From assembly GCA_023423535.1 (NCBI GenBank), contig JAFAFL010000076.1, forward strand, positions 1 through 46,615: a stretch of 46,615 nucleotides of DNA, read 5' to 3'. Made by a program: the position numbers and the translations under genes. Of this stretch, positions 23,601 through 31,658 are shown one piece after another; within the stretch, counting starts at the first letter, position 1, and every line of letters starts with the position of its first letter. The notes under the pieces were generated by a model. The model was not told where the DNA came from. It ran no database searches and worked only from the letters and a program-made list of their open reading frames with translations. Source of the stretch: Pseudomonadota bacterium. GTDB lineage: Bacteria; Myxococcota; Myxococcia; Myxococcales; Myxococcaceae.

Positions 23601-25537
23601 TGCGCCACAGCACGCACGGCGGAGTCGGCGAGGCTCGTCCAGAGGGTGATGGGCGCGGTGAGAGTAGTGCCCGTCGTGTACTGCGGGATGTAGCTCGTGA
23701 GCTTGAACGTCGACGGGAGGTGGATGACGGTCACGCCGTCGCTGGGGTCCACATAGGACAGCGCGTTACCCGAGGCGACGAGCTGCACGGGGCCGGACCA
23801 GTTCTCCTGCGAGAGCGTGAACGTGAGCGTCCCGTCCGGCTGGGTCGGTCCGCCCTGGCCCAGCACGGCACCTCCAGCCCGGCCGGAGACAGGCAGGCCC
23901 GTCGCGGCATCGATAGCGAGCAGCTGTACGGTGGCGCCGGCGATCGGCGCCCCCGCGCTGAGCTGCGTGGTGACGGTCCCGAACGGAACGTTGTCCACGT
24001 GGACATCGACCGTCACGTCCGCGAAGCCGCCCAGGGTGTCTTCGGCACGGAAGGTCAGGGTGACGAGGCCTTCGGGGGACTTCGTCGTGTCCCACGACGC
24101 GGCGAAGGTGTCCGCGGCGGGCACCTGGTCAGTGCCCACGCCGGGAGGGGCATTGCGCAGCTCGAGCTTCGCGACGGCGCCTGCCTGAGCCTGCGCAGTG
24201 GCGGTGATGAGCACGGCACCCGAGACGACGAGCCCGGCCGAAGGGGACCCTACGGTGATGACCGGGCCCTTGTTGGCGACGATGATGGAGAGGGTGCGCT
24301 CCGTGGTGTTGCCGGCGACATCGCGCGCGATGAACTTGAGCTCGAGCGGCCCATCTTCCCGCGAGCTGACGTCGAGCGTGCCGGTGAGAAGGGCGACCTT
24401 GCGGTCGTTCTCGTAGGTGGTCTGCACGCCGGTGACGACGACGCCGGGAGAAGCCAGCGCGAGGGACGCCATCTCCGTCTCGTCCTCGGCGCGGATCCGC
24501 AGCTCCGCCGAAGCGCGCACACCGGAGCCGGACTCCGGCGAGACGAAGACGATGACCGGCGCCTCAACGTCGATGCCACTCGCGGTGCACGTGGGCGAGG
24601 TCTCCTGCTGCGGGCAGAAGAGCCACGGGTCCCCGTTGGTGGCCAGCGCATCGATAAGCGGCTTCACCTCCGGAAGCCGGAGCGCGGAGCCGTTGCGGTC
24701 ACTGCCGATGAAAGCGGCGAGCGCCTGCGCGAGGCCCTGGCGCGCGGTCGAGCCGTCGAGCTTCACCTTCGCCTGCGAGATCGCGCCGGACGGGCCGATG
24801 CCGTCGAGGGTGCCGTCAGCTGCGAGGTCCTGCGCGAGCGCGGTGGTCAGCGTGGCCGCGTTCACGACGAGGCCGGGTGATACGCCGCTCTGCTCGGCCA
24901 TCTGCCGCGCCTGGTACGAGAGCCCGGCGAGGATGAGCCCTGCAGTTGCCTCGGGCGAGATGTTCGCCACGCCGGGAGCAGTCACGTCCGCGGGCGTGAC
25001 TCGGGCCCAATCGAGATTGCCGAAGTGGCCGTTGAGGTGCGTCGCCGCCTCGAGCGCCGCCGTCTTGACGTCCTTGCCCTTCACGCGCACGTGAAAAGTG
25101 GTCGCAGCCGTGGCGAGGGTGGAAATGGGGGTGAGCCGCAGTCCCTCAACCTTCGAGCCCGACTTGTACTCGGGGAGGAGCAGCGTGAGCTCGTGTCCAT
25201 CGAGCTTCACGGGAAAGCCGATCGCCTCCTCCGTGTACGTGCCGCTGGAGGCGACGAGGAGCAGCGGACCGTTGAAGCTCGGGAGGTCGATGCGGAAGGC
25301 GCCGGAATCATCGGTGGTCGCGGAGCCGAGGGCGCGCCCACGCGCGAGCGAGTCGTCGAGCTGATAGGCCGTGACGACACCGGACACGAGCGGGCCCTTG
25401 ATGACGAGCCCGGCGAGCTGGCCTTCGGACTTGCCCGTGGGCAGCACCGGCTCTCCGCCGCCGCACCCAGTGGTGAACCTCGCAACGAAGGCCATCATTA
25501 CGGCCAGGCCCAGAAGCATCTTCGAGTGACGCAGCAT
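20603..25537 (-). CDS. Giant multidomain surface lipoprotein (putative adhesin)
   Basis: 1644 residues with a lipobox FTTGC (Cys25). Most of the length is beta-sandwich repeats of Ig-like character (IVFVSPESGSGVRASAELRI, GPVITVGSPSAGLVVSGAVL, KPTISAVHPQPGFYSQSYRV, RTAPTLSLVGSVPQHTNQSS). Two regions, about 40-290 and 520-805, look like an internal duplication: each runs from a LVASSG/LVASG strand through a Leu/Ala-rich helical part to QDLAADG-x-x-DG. ATG at 25535-25537 with AAGGAG upstream and a promoter at 25585-25613. Likely displayed at the surface, where it may stabilise donor-recipient contact; this is inferred from context. Confidence 0.8.
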   Translation of the reverse strand: MLRHSKMLLGLAVMMAFVARFTTGCGGGEPVLPTGKSEGQLAGLVIKGPLVSGVVTAYQLDDSLARGRALGSATTDDSGAFRIDLPSFNGPLLLVASSGTYTEEAIGFPVKLDGHELTLLLPEYKSGSKVEGLRLTPISTLATAATTFHVRVKGKDVKTAALEAATHLNGHFGNLDWARVTPADVTAPGVANISPEATAGLILAGLSYQARQMAEQSGVSPGLVVNAATLTTALAQDLAADGTLDGIGPSGAISQAKVKLDGSTARQGLAQALAAFIGSDRNGSALRLPEVKPLIDALATNGDPWLFCPQQETSPTCTASGIDVEAPVIVFVSPESGSGVRASAELRIRAEDETEMASLALASPGVVVTGVQTTYENDRKVALLTGTLDVSSREDGPLELKFIARDVAGNTTERTLSIIVANKGPVITVGSPSAGLVVSGAVLITATAQAQAGAVAKLELRNAPPGVGTDQVPAADTFAASWDTTKSPEGLVTLTFRAEDTLGGFADVTVDVHVDNVPFGTVTTQLSAGAPIAGATVQLLAIDAATGLPVSGRAGGAVLGQGGPTQPDGTLTFTLSQENWSGPVQLVASGNALSYVDPSDGVTVIHLPSTFKLTSYIPQYTTGTTLTAPITLWTSLADSAVRAVAQGLNPSLSTPQPLPQAQALVDGLFVSHVSKPVTWSLRDTHPVSLTQPPSQSLRDVVFAAMPDVALNQLARELAVLAGLTPGSAFNAPMLVDLLRQDLAADGLFDGRAGMLQLRTGGTTPQDVTANTTRFALAIALDGFVRGPQNQVGISRSDLLNGSPRVYDNFSLDQSVLYPSSQPPIPFDNMPPTVTFTVRFAGPDGSTNNLPVGPSQLVSHVVTVEAVAADPSGVHAISLEMAGNPLTPAAGSTSSRFIAVVQTTQDGPLTFTATATDKLSNTGTSSTTVTVDNTKPTISAVHPQPGFYSQSYRVEAFANDNTSLASFDLLSPAGAVDGDSALNHIDAAASSWTLAPALVDGPTIETFTACDVVRNCETSTRAVTIDRTAPTLSLVGSVPQHTNQSSVTFAVTAADLGAGVKSVHASRNGSPQVQATLVGGEWQFPPVALGNGSNTITVWAEDLAMPANSGQGRGGTHELTLQVRRDTQPPSVTAVPAASYRSEDGMGFQTNADGSPVMPVVYTYASSARVDLNTVTALYKSAARLSWGPTAPTAAQLEGTNAFNTPFFKIAIPYDAAVDAPITSVTFSFTVQGCTGCTGAVTTQAVPAIAAAPTTGFLNFLLPIALETLPELARTGSNGTLQVETRVTATDAAGNSAIQWLGARLFHVQAPTLAWVRDMNYAAKNDPRSVFPYRVSNQSYPDLFNPNNANFAPDNFVRVVRYVAHNPHSVPVGFYTLPASSFGLTTYESWGAAAYALPGADGDTYQLDGQTFRVGPYWDANPGSTFQSVCGAGDYFPCGAGQRDSRFPIHIIGNTNPATQYVCRNLPAPPSSAPETLSFGRLGFASDSFRYFVNANSTATETTAPVQVTGGYRVVPPATGSSSGTVAVYVGGPRATTRTKPLAWGANPYDPTPRYQFWYADFWSSTGTNGYCCAPQSQPSACLTRYRAHRWYEVLGTVETRSHGATPALDVTTTGLMPNGSGGYERVGPGIKTISAQTFTVQFTH

Positions 25538-25584
25538 TCCGATCTCCTTCAGTGCGCAGGGCGGCAGCCATGCGGTAGAGCCGT

Positions 25585-25613
25585 ATCTAATCTAAAAAGC
25601 GCATCATAGGCAA
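25585..25613 (-). promoter_or_regulatory. Internal promoter for the lipoprotein genes
   Basis: TTGCCT, 17-nt spacer, TTAGAT on the minus strand in the 105-nt gap between the kinase-VirB10 and lipoprotein genes. The spacer holds ATGATGCGC, and GCGCAT plus CGCATC boxes lie just upstream, so the GATGC motif overlaps the promoter as at 13548 and 35638. Confidence 0.55.
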
Positions 25614-25642
25614 TGCGCAAACGATGCGAAAAGGCTTTCGAG

Positions 25643-28003
25643 CTAGAAGGCCTCTTCGACGAAGATGTCGAAGTCGACGCCCTGGTCGAGCAGGAGCGTG
25701 TCACCGATGGAGCCCGGCCCCGACGCCGTGCCGCTCTGGTTGACGACACGATCGCCGGCGTTCCGCGCCACTTCCTGCGGGGTGTCGCCGCCCACCTTCG
25801 CGAGAACCGTGTTCGCCGTGTCCTTCAGGACCTGCTTCGCAACCGAGTCCTGCTTCGGAGCTGCACCGGCGATGCGCCGCCCGGCCTGCAGGCCCGGCTT
25901 GCCGTCGTCGAGATCCATCGCGAGACCCTGGAAGCGAACCTCGCGGCTATCGGGCAGGCGGATGGTCCCGAAGTGAATGAGGAAGCGCCCACCCTGCGCA
26001 GTGGAACGGCCGTAGAGCATCGTGCGAGAGGGCAGGAGGACCTGGCCCGCGTGAACGAAGGGGCGCGTCAGCATTGCCTGGACGGGCCCGTTCGCGACGG
26101 TCCGGCTATCGAGGTTGCTGCGAAGCCTCACGCGGATATGCGCGCCGAGCGGGATGCCGAGGGTGGTCGCTGTTGCGGCCTCGGCCGGCGCCGTCGTCGT
26201 CTTGAGCCAGGCTGGGCCTTGCGGCGCCTTCGGTGCAGCAGGACCTCCCGGTACCTGCGGACGGCCGTACTGCTCCGCCAACATCCGGTCGATGGCCTGT
26301 TCGTCCTCGTTCATGGTGCCCGGCCGCCTCGTGGGCGCGGAGGGTCGTTTCGCGACCTCGTCGCCCGCAACTGCATCGGCCGTTGCCACTTCAGCAGGCG
26401 CCGCACCTGGCGCGGGCGCATCGAGCGACGCCGGCGGAACAAGCGGCAGGCGGGTTTGGGTGGCAGGCGTGGAGGGTGTTGCGGTGGCGGGCTGCTGCGC
26501 CTCCGTCAGGAGGCTCCTGGGCTTTTGCTCGGGGTCAGCGTTGTTCGCCGTCCACTGCAGCAGGGCGAGGTAGGAGCCGACGAGCACAACGAGGACACCG
26601 CCGAGAGCGAGCGGGAGATGTTTCCTGCGCTGCGCTGAGGCGGAGCTCGCATTCAACCGTGGCTGCAGCTTCCGCACGGCAGAGGGCAGTGCGTCGGGAG
26701 TGTCCGGATGGAGGTCCTCGATCGGAGCAGCTGCATCCGGAGGAATGAAGCGCCCGCTGCGCTCCGCCGTCGGCGCAGAGAAGCCCCCGATGGGCGCTGC
26801 ACCGGACGCTGAGCGTGGCTGCGATGCCTGGGCTCGGAGTGACGTCGGACGGGCAGGAGGGGTCGGCATCGCCTCCACCGAGAGCTGGGGGACGGCGGCC
26901 GCGCCGCCCACGACAACACCGGGGGGCAACGGCGTGGCCACAGAAGCGATGGAGATGGAGATGCCGTTCGGAGGGGCATCGTTCGGCCGGATCGGCCGCG
27001 TGACGGCCAACGGCGCGCGGGCAGCACGCGAGGCGCGAGCAGGCACGTCGAAGGGCTGGTCCCAGGACTCGTCAGCCAGCTCGAGCGCGCGCTCGAGCTC
27101 CAGGGCGAGTTCCTCGCCGGTCTGCGGCCGATGCTCAGGCTTCTTCGCGAGCAGGGACATGCACACGTCGTCGATGCGACCGGGGATCCGCTCATTGAGC
27201 GCAGACGGCAGCTGCGGAAGGTGGTCCCGGATGGCCTCCAGCAGGCTCAGGGGGACCGAGGTGCCGTCGTGGCTGTCTTCGAGCGGATCGGTCTTCCGGA
27301 ACGGCGGCTCGCCCGTCAGCAGCTCGTAGAGCATGTAGCCGACGCAGTGCAGGTCCTGTGCGGGCCCGAACGGGAACTTGTCCGTCTTGTTCTTGCTGGC
27401 TGCGAGCACCCACGCGCAGTACTCCGGCGTGAAGTGGGTGTAGGTCCCGAGCATCGAGCGCGCGGCGGTCATCGTGTAGCTGGACTTCGGCTTCGAGATG
27501 CCGAAGTCGACAATGACCGGCTCCCCATCTGAGCGGACGAGGACGTTCTCGCTCTTGAGGTCGCGGTGCACGATGTGGACTCGGTGCATCTCGTGGAGAG
27601 CCCGGGCGATCTTCAGGATGACGATGCAGATGGCGCGGAGCGAGGGTGTCGTGCGGTCGCGCCAGTCGTAGAGGCGGTACCCGTCGACGAAGTCCATCAG
27701 GATATACGGGTAGCCGGTCTCGATGTCCGGCCAGCGGCCGAACTCGTGGGCGCGCACGATGTTCGGGTGGTTGAGGCTCTTGAGCGCAACGACCTCCCGG
27801 TCGGCTCGCTCCTCCTGGCGCCGCTGCTCCTCCGGCGTGAAGTCGGAGAACCGCGTCGTGCTGAGCTTCAACGCATAGATGCGCTCGTCGGCGGTGACCT
27901 TGTAGAGGGCGCCGAAGCCACCGGCGCCGACGCGATCGAGGATGGTGTACCCGCGCACGACAGTGCCAGGCGGGAGGTAATCGGGCTTGAGCTCGGTCGT
28001 CAT
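25643..28003 (-). CDS. Ser/Thr protein kinase fused to a VirB10/TrbI-like secretion domain
   Basis: 786 residues. Residues 16-310 are a Hanks-type kinase that looks active: Gly loop GAGGFGALY from 26, Lys46 in YALKLS, HRDLKSEN at 146-153, DFG at 166-168, TPE at 192-194. A Pro/Ala-rich linker leads to one transmembrane helix (about 462-482), then a Pro-rich stretch. The C-terminus (about 614-700: GIPLGAHIRVRLRSNLDS, VLLPSRTMLYGR, FGTIRLPDSREVRFQGL) matches the conserved VirB10/TrbI domain. Cytosolic N-part, one helix and periplasmic C-part is also VirB10 topology. Starts 7 nt after the DUF2381 gene, exactly where virB10 follows virB9. The fusion suggests phosphorylation or ATP-sensing control of the channel (inference). 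Confidence 0.85.
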   Translation of the reverse strand: MTTELKPDYLPPGTVVRGYTILDRVGAGGFGALYKVTADERIYALKLSTTRFSDFTPEEQRRQEERADREVVALKSLNHPNIVRAHEFGRWPDIETGYPYILMDFVDGYRLYDWRDRTTPSLRAICIVILKIARALHEMHRVHIVHRDLKSENVLVRSDGEPVIVDFGISKPKSSYTMTAARSMLGTYTHFTPEYCAWVLAASKNKTDKFPFGPAQDLHCVGYMLYELLTGEPPFRKTDPLEDSHDGTSVPLSLLEAIRDHLPQLPSALNERIPGRIDDVCMSLLAKKPEHRPQTGEELALELERALELADESWDQPFDVPARASRAARAPLAVTRPIRPNDAPPNGISISIASVATPLPPGVVVGGAAAVPQLSVEAMPTPPARPTSLRAQASQPRSASGAAPIGGFSAPTAERSGRFIPPDAAAPIEDLHPDTPDALPSAVRKLQPRLNASSASAQRRKHLPLALGGVLVVLVGSYLALLQWTANNADPEQKPRSLLTEAQQPATATPSTPATQTRLPLVPPASLDAPAPGAAPAEVATADAVAGDEVAKRPSAPTRRPGTMNEDEQAIDRMLAEQYGRPQVPGGPAAPKAPQGPAWLKTTTAPAEAATATTLGIPLGAHIRVRLRSNLDSRTVANGPVQAMLTRPFVHAGQVLLPSRTMLYGRSTAQGGRFLIHFGTIRLPDSREVRFQGLAMDLDDGKPGLQAGRRIAGAAPKQDSVAKQVLKDTANTVLAKVGGDTPQEVARNAGDRVVNQSGTASGPGSIGDTLLLDQGVDFDIFVEEAF

Positions 28004-28010
28004 GGGTGCC

Positions 28011-29009
28011 TCAGAGGCGAAGGCCCTCGAGCCGAACGTGGCGATTGCCGTTCTTCTCGAAGAGCTGGAGCGTGTACGTCTGGGAAGCTGTCTGCTCAGG
28101 CGTCTTGAAGGCGATGACGACGCGCTCCACCTCATCAGGCGGAAGCGCGTTCATTTCGGCGACGAAGGCCTCGACCTTCGCGTCCGCGGCTTCGCCGCCG
28201 CCGTCGACCTTCACCTCCGGCCGGTCGAGGACCCACGCGCGCGTCGGATCACGGTTCTCCACCGTGAGGACGACATACGTGTAGTCGAAGAGCCTGTAGA
28301 CCTGCCGGACCTGCACGAGCAGCCTGCTCTGCTTGTCGAGCGCACGGAGCTCTCGGCGCTCGACGATGAACGTCTGCGGCCGCTCGGCATCCTGGGCGAC
28401 GATGAGACTGGCCACGTTGCGAATACCAGCGCGCCCCTGCGTTGCCTGACACTCGTCGAGCTGCGCGCGCAGCTGAGTGTTCGCGGCGCGCAGCGCTGCC
28501 GGCGACTCGGGCGACGCCCTCGCCTCGAGCTGCAACACCACGTCGACCTGGACGTCCGCGCGCGAAGGGTGCGTCGTCAGGCGAAACGGCAGGATCGTGC
28601 CGTCCTCCAGCGTGACAGTCAGGGTCGTGAGCGCGCCCGGCCGCGGCGCCTTCTTCGGCACGAGCAGCACAACGCGCTCCATCGCCTGGGGCGGGTAGAA
28701 GACGTCCTGCGCGTCAGCGAGCAGGACGCCGCCCGTGCGGAGGGGGATCTGGAACGCAATGCTGGTAGGGACGCCCTCGGCGACGTGGATTTCAGCCACC
28801 GTGCTCAGCGTCTCGTCCGTGATGGTGAGCGTGCGCCGGATGAGCTCCAGCGAAGGAGTTGGCGAGGACGGGGACGCCGAGGACGGCGGCGCCGCCCGGC
28901 CGGACTGCTTCGGAGTGCGCGCCCCCGCAGGCTGGTCTGAAGCGACCGCCAGGCGCGGAAGAACCGCAACAACGAGGGCTAGAGAGATTTGGACGTAGAA
29001 GCGGCTCAT
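28011..29009 (-). CDS. DUF2381 / TIGR02268 protein in the VirB9 position
   Basis: 332 residues with a signal peptide (MSRFYVQISLALVVAVLPRL...ASA). Segments such as LSTVAEIHVAEGVPTSIAFQ, RVVLLVPKKAPRPGALTTLT and LLVQVRQVYRLFDYTYVVL, with a coiled-coil-like ALRAANTQLRAQLDE, are typical of the Myxococcus xanthus paralogous family. In myxobacteria these are often found next to Ser/Thr kinases. Here it is coupled to virB8 (ATGA overlap) and precedes the kinase-VirB10 gene, the slot of VirB9/TrbG. Its beta-rich periplasmic make-up fits a diverged VirB9; that equivalence is my inference. Confidence 0.8.
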   Translation of the reverse strand: MSRFYVQISLALVVAVLPRLAVASDQPAGARTPKQSGRAAPPSSASPSSPTPSLELIRRTLTITDETLSTVAEIHVAEGVPTSIAFQIPLRTGGVLLADAQDVFYPPQAMERVVLLVPKKAPRPGALTTLTVTLEDGTILPFRLTTHPSRADVQVDVVLQLEARASPESPAALRAANTQLRAQLDECQATQGRAGIRNVASLIVAQDAERPQTFIVERRELRALDKQSRLLVQVRQVYRLFDYTYVVLTVENRDPTRAWVLDRPEVKVDGGGEAADAKVEAFVAEMNALPPDEVERVVIAFKTPEQTASQTYTLQLFEKNGNRHVRLEGLRL

Positions 29010-29752
29010 GGCGACGACTCCGCGCGAGCAGGAGAGGACGGAGATGCGGGATTTTCTGCCACGGCGGGGCTCAATCGCCATTCGAGAACTTCGAGGCCGT
29101 CCGGACGAGCGGCCGAGCGAGGCACTACACGCTGCACAAGGTCCACGTGCAGGCGGTCGACCGTCGGAGTGCGACGGTCGAGCAAGCCGTGCTTCTCGCG
29201 GGTGACCGTCGCGCGAACGTGAAGGAGCTCCCGGGTGCGCTCCACAAGGTCGAGGTCGTCGAAGGTGAGGCGGGTGCGCACCTGGGCGAGGCGGTAGGTC
29301 TCGATGAGCTTCTGCGCGGTCGATTCCTGCTCGAGGCGCGCACGGAGCTCCGGCGCCATCATGCCCAACGCCTCGGGCCATGCCTCAGCCACCGTGGAGC
29401 TGTTGATGGCGAGGGCCCGCGTGACGAAGTCGCGCGTGAACCGGGTGACCGTCACGTCACTCGGCTGGCCCTTCTGCTCCTGGATGAAGGAGAGCAGCGC
29501 GTCGCTCGCGACACGGCGGTCGAGATACTGACCCTTCCCGTCGGGCCCGACGACCACCACGTCAGGTGCGCGCGTGGCCATCCGCATGTTGACGAGGACG
29601 AGCAGCGCGATGAGCGCCATCTGCCCGACGAGGACCCAGTTCTTCCACGCGCCCTGGCGGAGGAACGCGGCCCATATGGCAGGCGGAGCGCCGGCCGCAC
29701 GGGGCGACGAGGATGTGCGAACGACAGGGACACGGCTAACGGATGCGGACAT
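29006..29752 (-). CDS. VirB8/TrbF-like inner-membrane assembly protein
   Basis: 248 residues: a short cytosolic N-terminus, one transmembrane helix (WVLVGQMALIALLVLVNMRM, about 38-57), then a periplasmic domain (YLDRRVASDALLSFIQE, VTRFTRDFVTRAL, LVERTRELLHVRATVTREK). This is the VirB8 layout (TM plus NTF2-like domain) but the sequence is diverged. The ATG at 29750-29752 has AGGAGAA upstream. It follows VirB6 and precedes the VirB9-position gene, in the canonical order. Confidence 0.75.
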   Translation of the reverse strand: MSASVSRVPVVRTSSSPRAAGAPPAIWAAFLRQGAWKNWVLVGQMALIALLVLVNMRMATRAPDVVVVGPDGKGQYLDRRVASDALLSFIQEQKGQPSDVTVTRFTRDFVTRALAINSSTVAEAWPEALGMMAPELRARLEQESTAQKLIETYRLAQVRTRLTFDDLDLVERTRELLHVRATVTREKHGLLDRRTPTVDRLHVDLVQRVVPRSAARPDGLEVLEWRLSPAVAENPASPSSPARAESSP

Positions 29753-29766
29753 GTGGGTTCTCCTGG

Positions 29767-30732
29767 CTAGGGACGACGGACGGCACCACGAGCAGCGCCG
29801 CGAGCAACGTGACCAGCGACAGCCGCGCCACCGCCGGTTTTCGCAATGACTGCCGCCTTCAGGGCCATCGCCTTTGTGGCGAGGAGCGAGCTTCCGGCGA
29901 GGTCGGGTGAGGCGGCGCCGATGAGAAGCGACGCCAGCTTCGGGACCATCACGGCGCTGCCAGCGAGGACGAGAGAGATGGCCAGAGCGCCGGTGGTGTT
30001 GCTGAGGTCCTTCAGCTCCGAGCCGTCGAGTCCTACGGAGAGGGTGAGCTGCAGCAGGAGGCCGGAAAGGATGGGCCAGCACGCGAAGGTGAGGAAGGTG
30101 CGGAACCACGCGCCGCCTACGCCGGAGCCGCGCGGGATGGATGCGACCACCGCGAGCGGGCCGAGGATGTAGAGGGTCACCGCAGAGAGGGTGCCCGTGC
30201 GCGCGACGACCCAGTGGGAGAGCTCGGCCCCCAGCATGAGGACGTGCACGATCGCGTCGAAGATCTGCCCTCCGACCGCCGCAGCGACCGACTCCTTGAA
30301 GCCCATGCCGGGTGCAGACGTACTGCCCTGCGCTGCGCCGCTCGTCACGGCGACGTCCGACATTCGCTCGACGAAGGCCAACTTCGCCGCAGCGCCGAAC
30401 TTCAGAGTCGCGAGCTCCGGCGTGAGCCGCTCGGCGATGCCCTGGGTGAGGTTGAAGACGGAGCCGACGAGCACGCCGTAGAAGCGCAGGACGACGAGGG
30501 CGACAATGGCGCGCCACACGCAGCCGGCGTAGTCACGCGCCCCCACGGGCGAAGTACCGAAGGCCTCCTGCAGCAGCGCCAGCAGGAAGAAGAAGCCCAA
30601 CAGGCTCCAGGCCAGCCCACTGGTGGTGCCGAGCAGCTGCGCGGCAGGCCCCCGCGTCAGGTCGAACGCGATGTTGCCGGCGAGGGCAGGCGCCGGAAGC
30701 GCCAGCGCGCCCAAAAGAGCTAGGCGCCGCAT
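29767..30732 (-). CDS. VirB6/TrbL-like polytopic membrane protein
   Basis: 321 residues. A signal-like N-terminus (LALLGALALPAPALA) is followed by several hydrophobic helices: LAWSLLGFFFLLALLQEAF, WRAIVALVVLRFYGVLVG, SAVTLYILGPLAVVASIP, PILSGLLLQLTLSVGL, ALAISLVLAGSAVMVPKLAS. It ends in a Gly/Ala-rich soluble tail. This is the VirB6/TrbL pattern of the inner-membrane channel component. It is coupled to the VirB5-like gene by TAATG. Confidence 0.8.
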   Translation of the reverse strand: MRRLALLGALALPAPALAGNIAFDLTRGPAAQLLGTTSGLAWSLLGFFFLLALLQEAFGTSPVGARDYAGCVWRAIVALVVLRFYGVLVGSVFNLTQGIAERLTPELATLKFGAAAKLAFVERMSDVAVTSGAAQGSTSAPGMGFKESVAAAVGGQIFDAIVHVLMLGAELSHWVVARTGTLSAVTLYILGPLAVVASIPRGSGVGGAWFRTFLTFACWPILSGLLLQLTLSVGLDGSELKDLSNTTGALAISLVLAGSAVMVPKLASLLIGAASPDLAGSSLLATKAMALKAAVIAKTGGGAAVAGHVARGAARGAVRRP

Positions 30733-31643
30733 TACCGGCCTCCAGTCGTGCCGAAGAAGTCGAGCCCCTCGGTCTTCACCTTGGCGGGCTTCGCGCCGAG
30801 GAGCTCGGAGGCCTCGAGCACCATTTCGCGCCGCTGCCGCGCCTCCTCGAGCTCGCGCTTCCGGGCCGCGTTCTCCTGGAGGACGCGAACGGCCTGCAGC
30901 CGGTTGGCCTCCACCAGCTGGTCGGAGATGAGCGTCTGCTGCTCCAGCTGCAGCAGCTCAGCGGTGTGCGCCGCGGCCTGGCACGCTGCGATGTTCTCCT
31001 CGCTCGTGCCGGCAGTGCAAAGGGCGAGCAAGGAACGGGCATTCGCGCGGTTGACCTGGTTCCGCCCCATCTGGGCGGAGCCGGAGGCCAGGGCGACCGC
31101 GGCCTCCTGATCGGCGACACGCGCTTCGACGCCCATCGGGCCGTCCGGCGCGGTGCCGAACGCGGTGGCGATGGCATCCCGCGCCTCACCCAGCGTGACG
31201 GCGCGGTGCACTTCAACGCAGTCGGAACCGGCGAAGCGCCGCCCCGCGCAGTACACCATCTTCTGCCGCAGCACCGGGTTCTCCCCCGCGTTGAGGATGC
31301 CTCCGGTCTGGATCTCGTTGTGGAAGTAGGCGAGGTCAGGGAAGGAGCGGTCGAGCGTGGCGAGCAGGTCCGCGCCGAACATCTCGCCGCTGTACTTCTG
31401 GTACGACTCGAACGCGCGGTGGGCGTCCTGGGCATAGCCGACGAGGGCCTTGGTCTCCTCGTACGTCTGCCGCGCAACGCGCACCTGCTGGCGCAGCTGC
31501 TCGATCTCCGTGAACGAATTCACGAGGAGGTCGAGAAGGATGGGGATGTCGGCGCCAGCGATGTCGGCCGCGGCCGGGCGGACACCCACAGTCAGGGAGA
31601 GGGTTAGGGAGAGTGCAGCGGCGATGCGGGTCGAACTACGCAT
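30732..31643 (-). CDS. VirB5/TrbJ-like periplasmic protein
   Basis: 303 residues with a signal peptide (ending PAAA/DI). A long helical region (FTEIEQLRQQVRVARQTYEE) and later helices (LEQQTLISDQLVEANRLQAV) fit the TrbJ/VirB5 family of pilus-tip or conjugal proteins. A central part with Cys pairs (VYCAGRRFAGSDC, ALCTAGTSEENIAAC) is additional. Its position between VirB4 and VirB6 supports the call. Confidence 0.75.
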   Translation of the reverse strand: MRSSTRIAAALSLTLSLTVGVRPAAADIAGADIPILLDLLVNSFTEIEQLRQQVRVARQTYEETKALVGYAQDAHRAFESYQKYSGEMFGADLLATLDRSFPDLAYFHNEIQTGGILNAGENPVLRQKMVYCAGRRFAGSDCVEVHRAVTLGEARDAIATAFGTAPDGPMGVEARVADQEAAVALASGSAQMGRNQVNRANARSLLALCTAGTSEENIAACQAAAHTAELLQLEQQTLISDQLVEANRLQAVRVLQENAARKRELEEARQRREMVLEASELLGAKPAKVKTEGLDFFGTTGGR

Positions 31644-31658
31644 GTGCGGACCTCCTGC

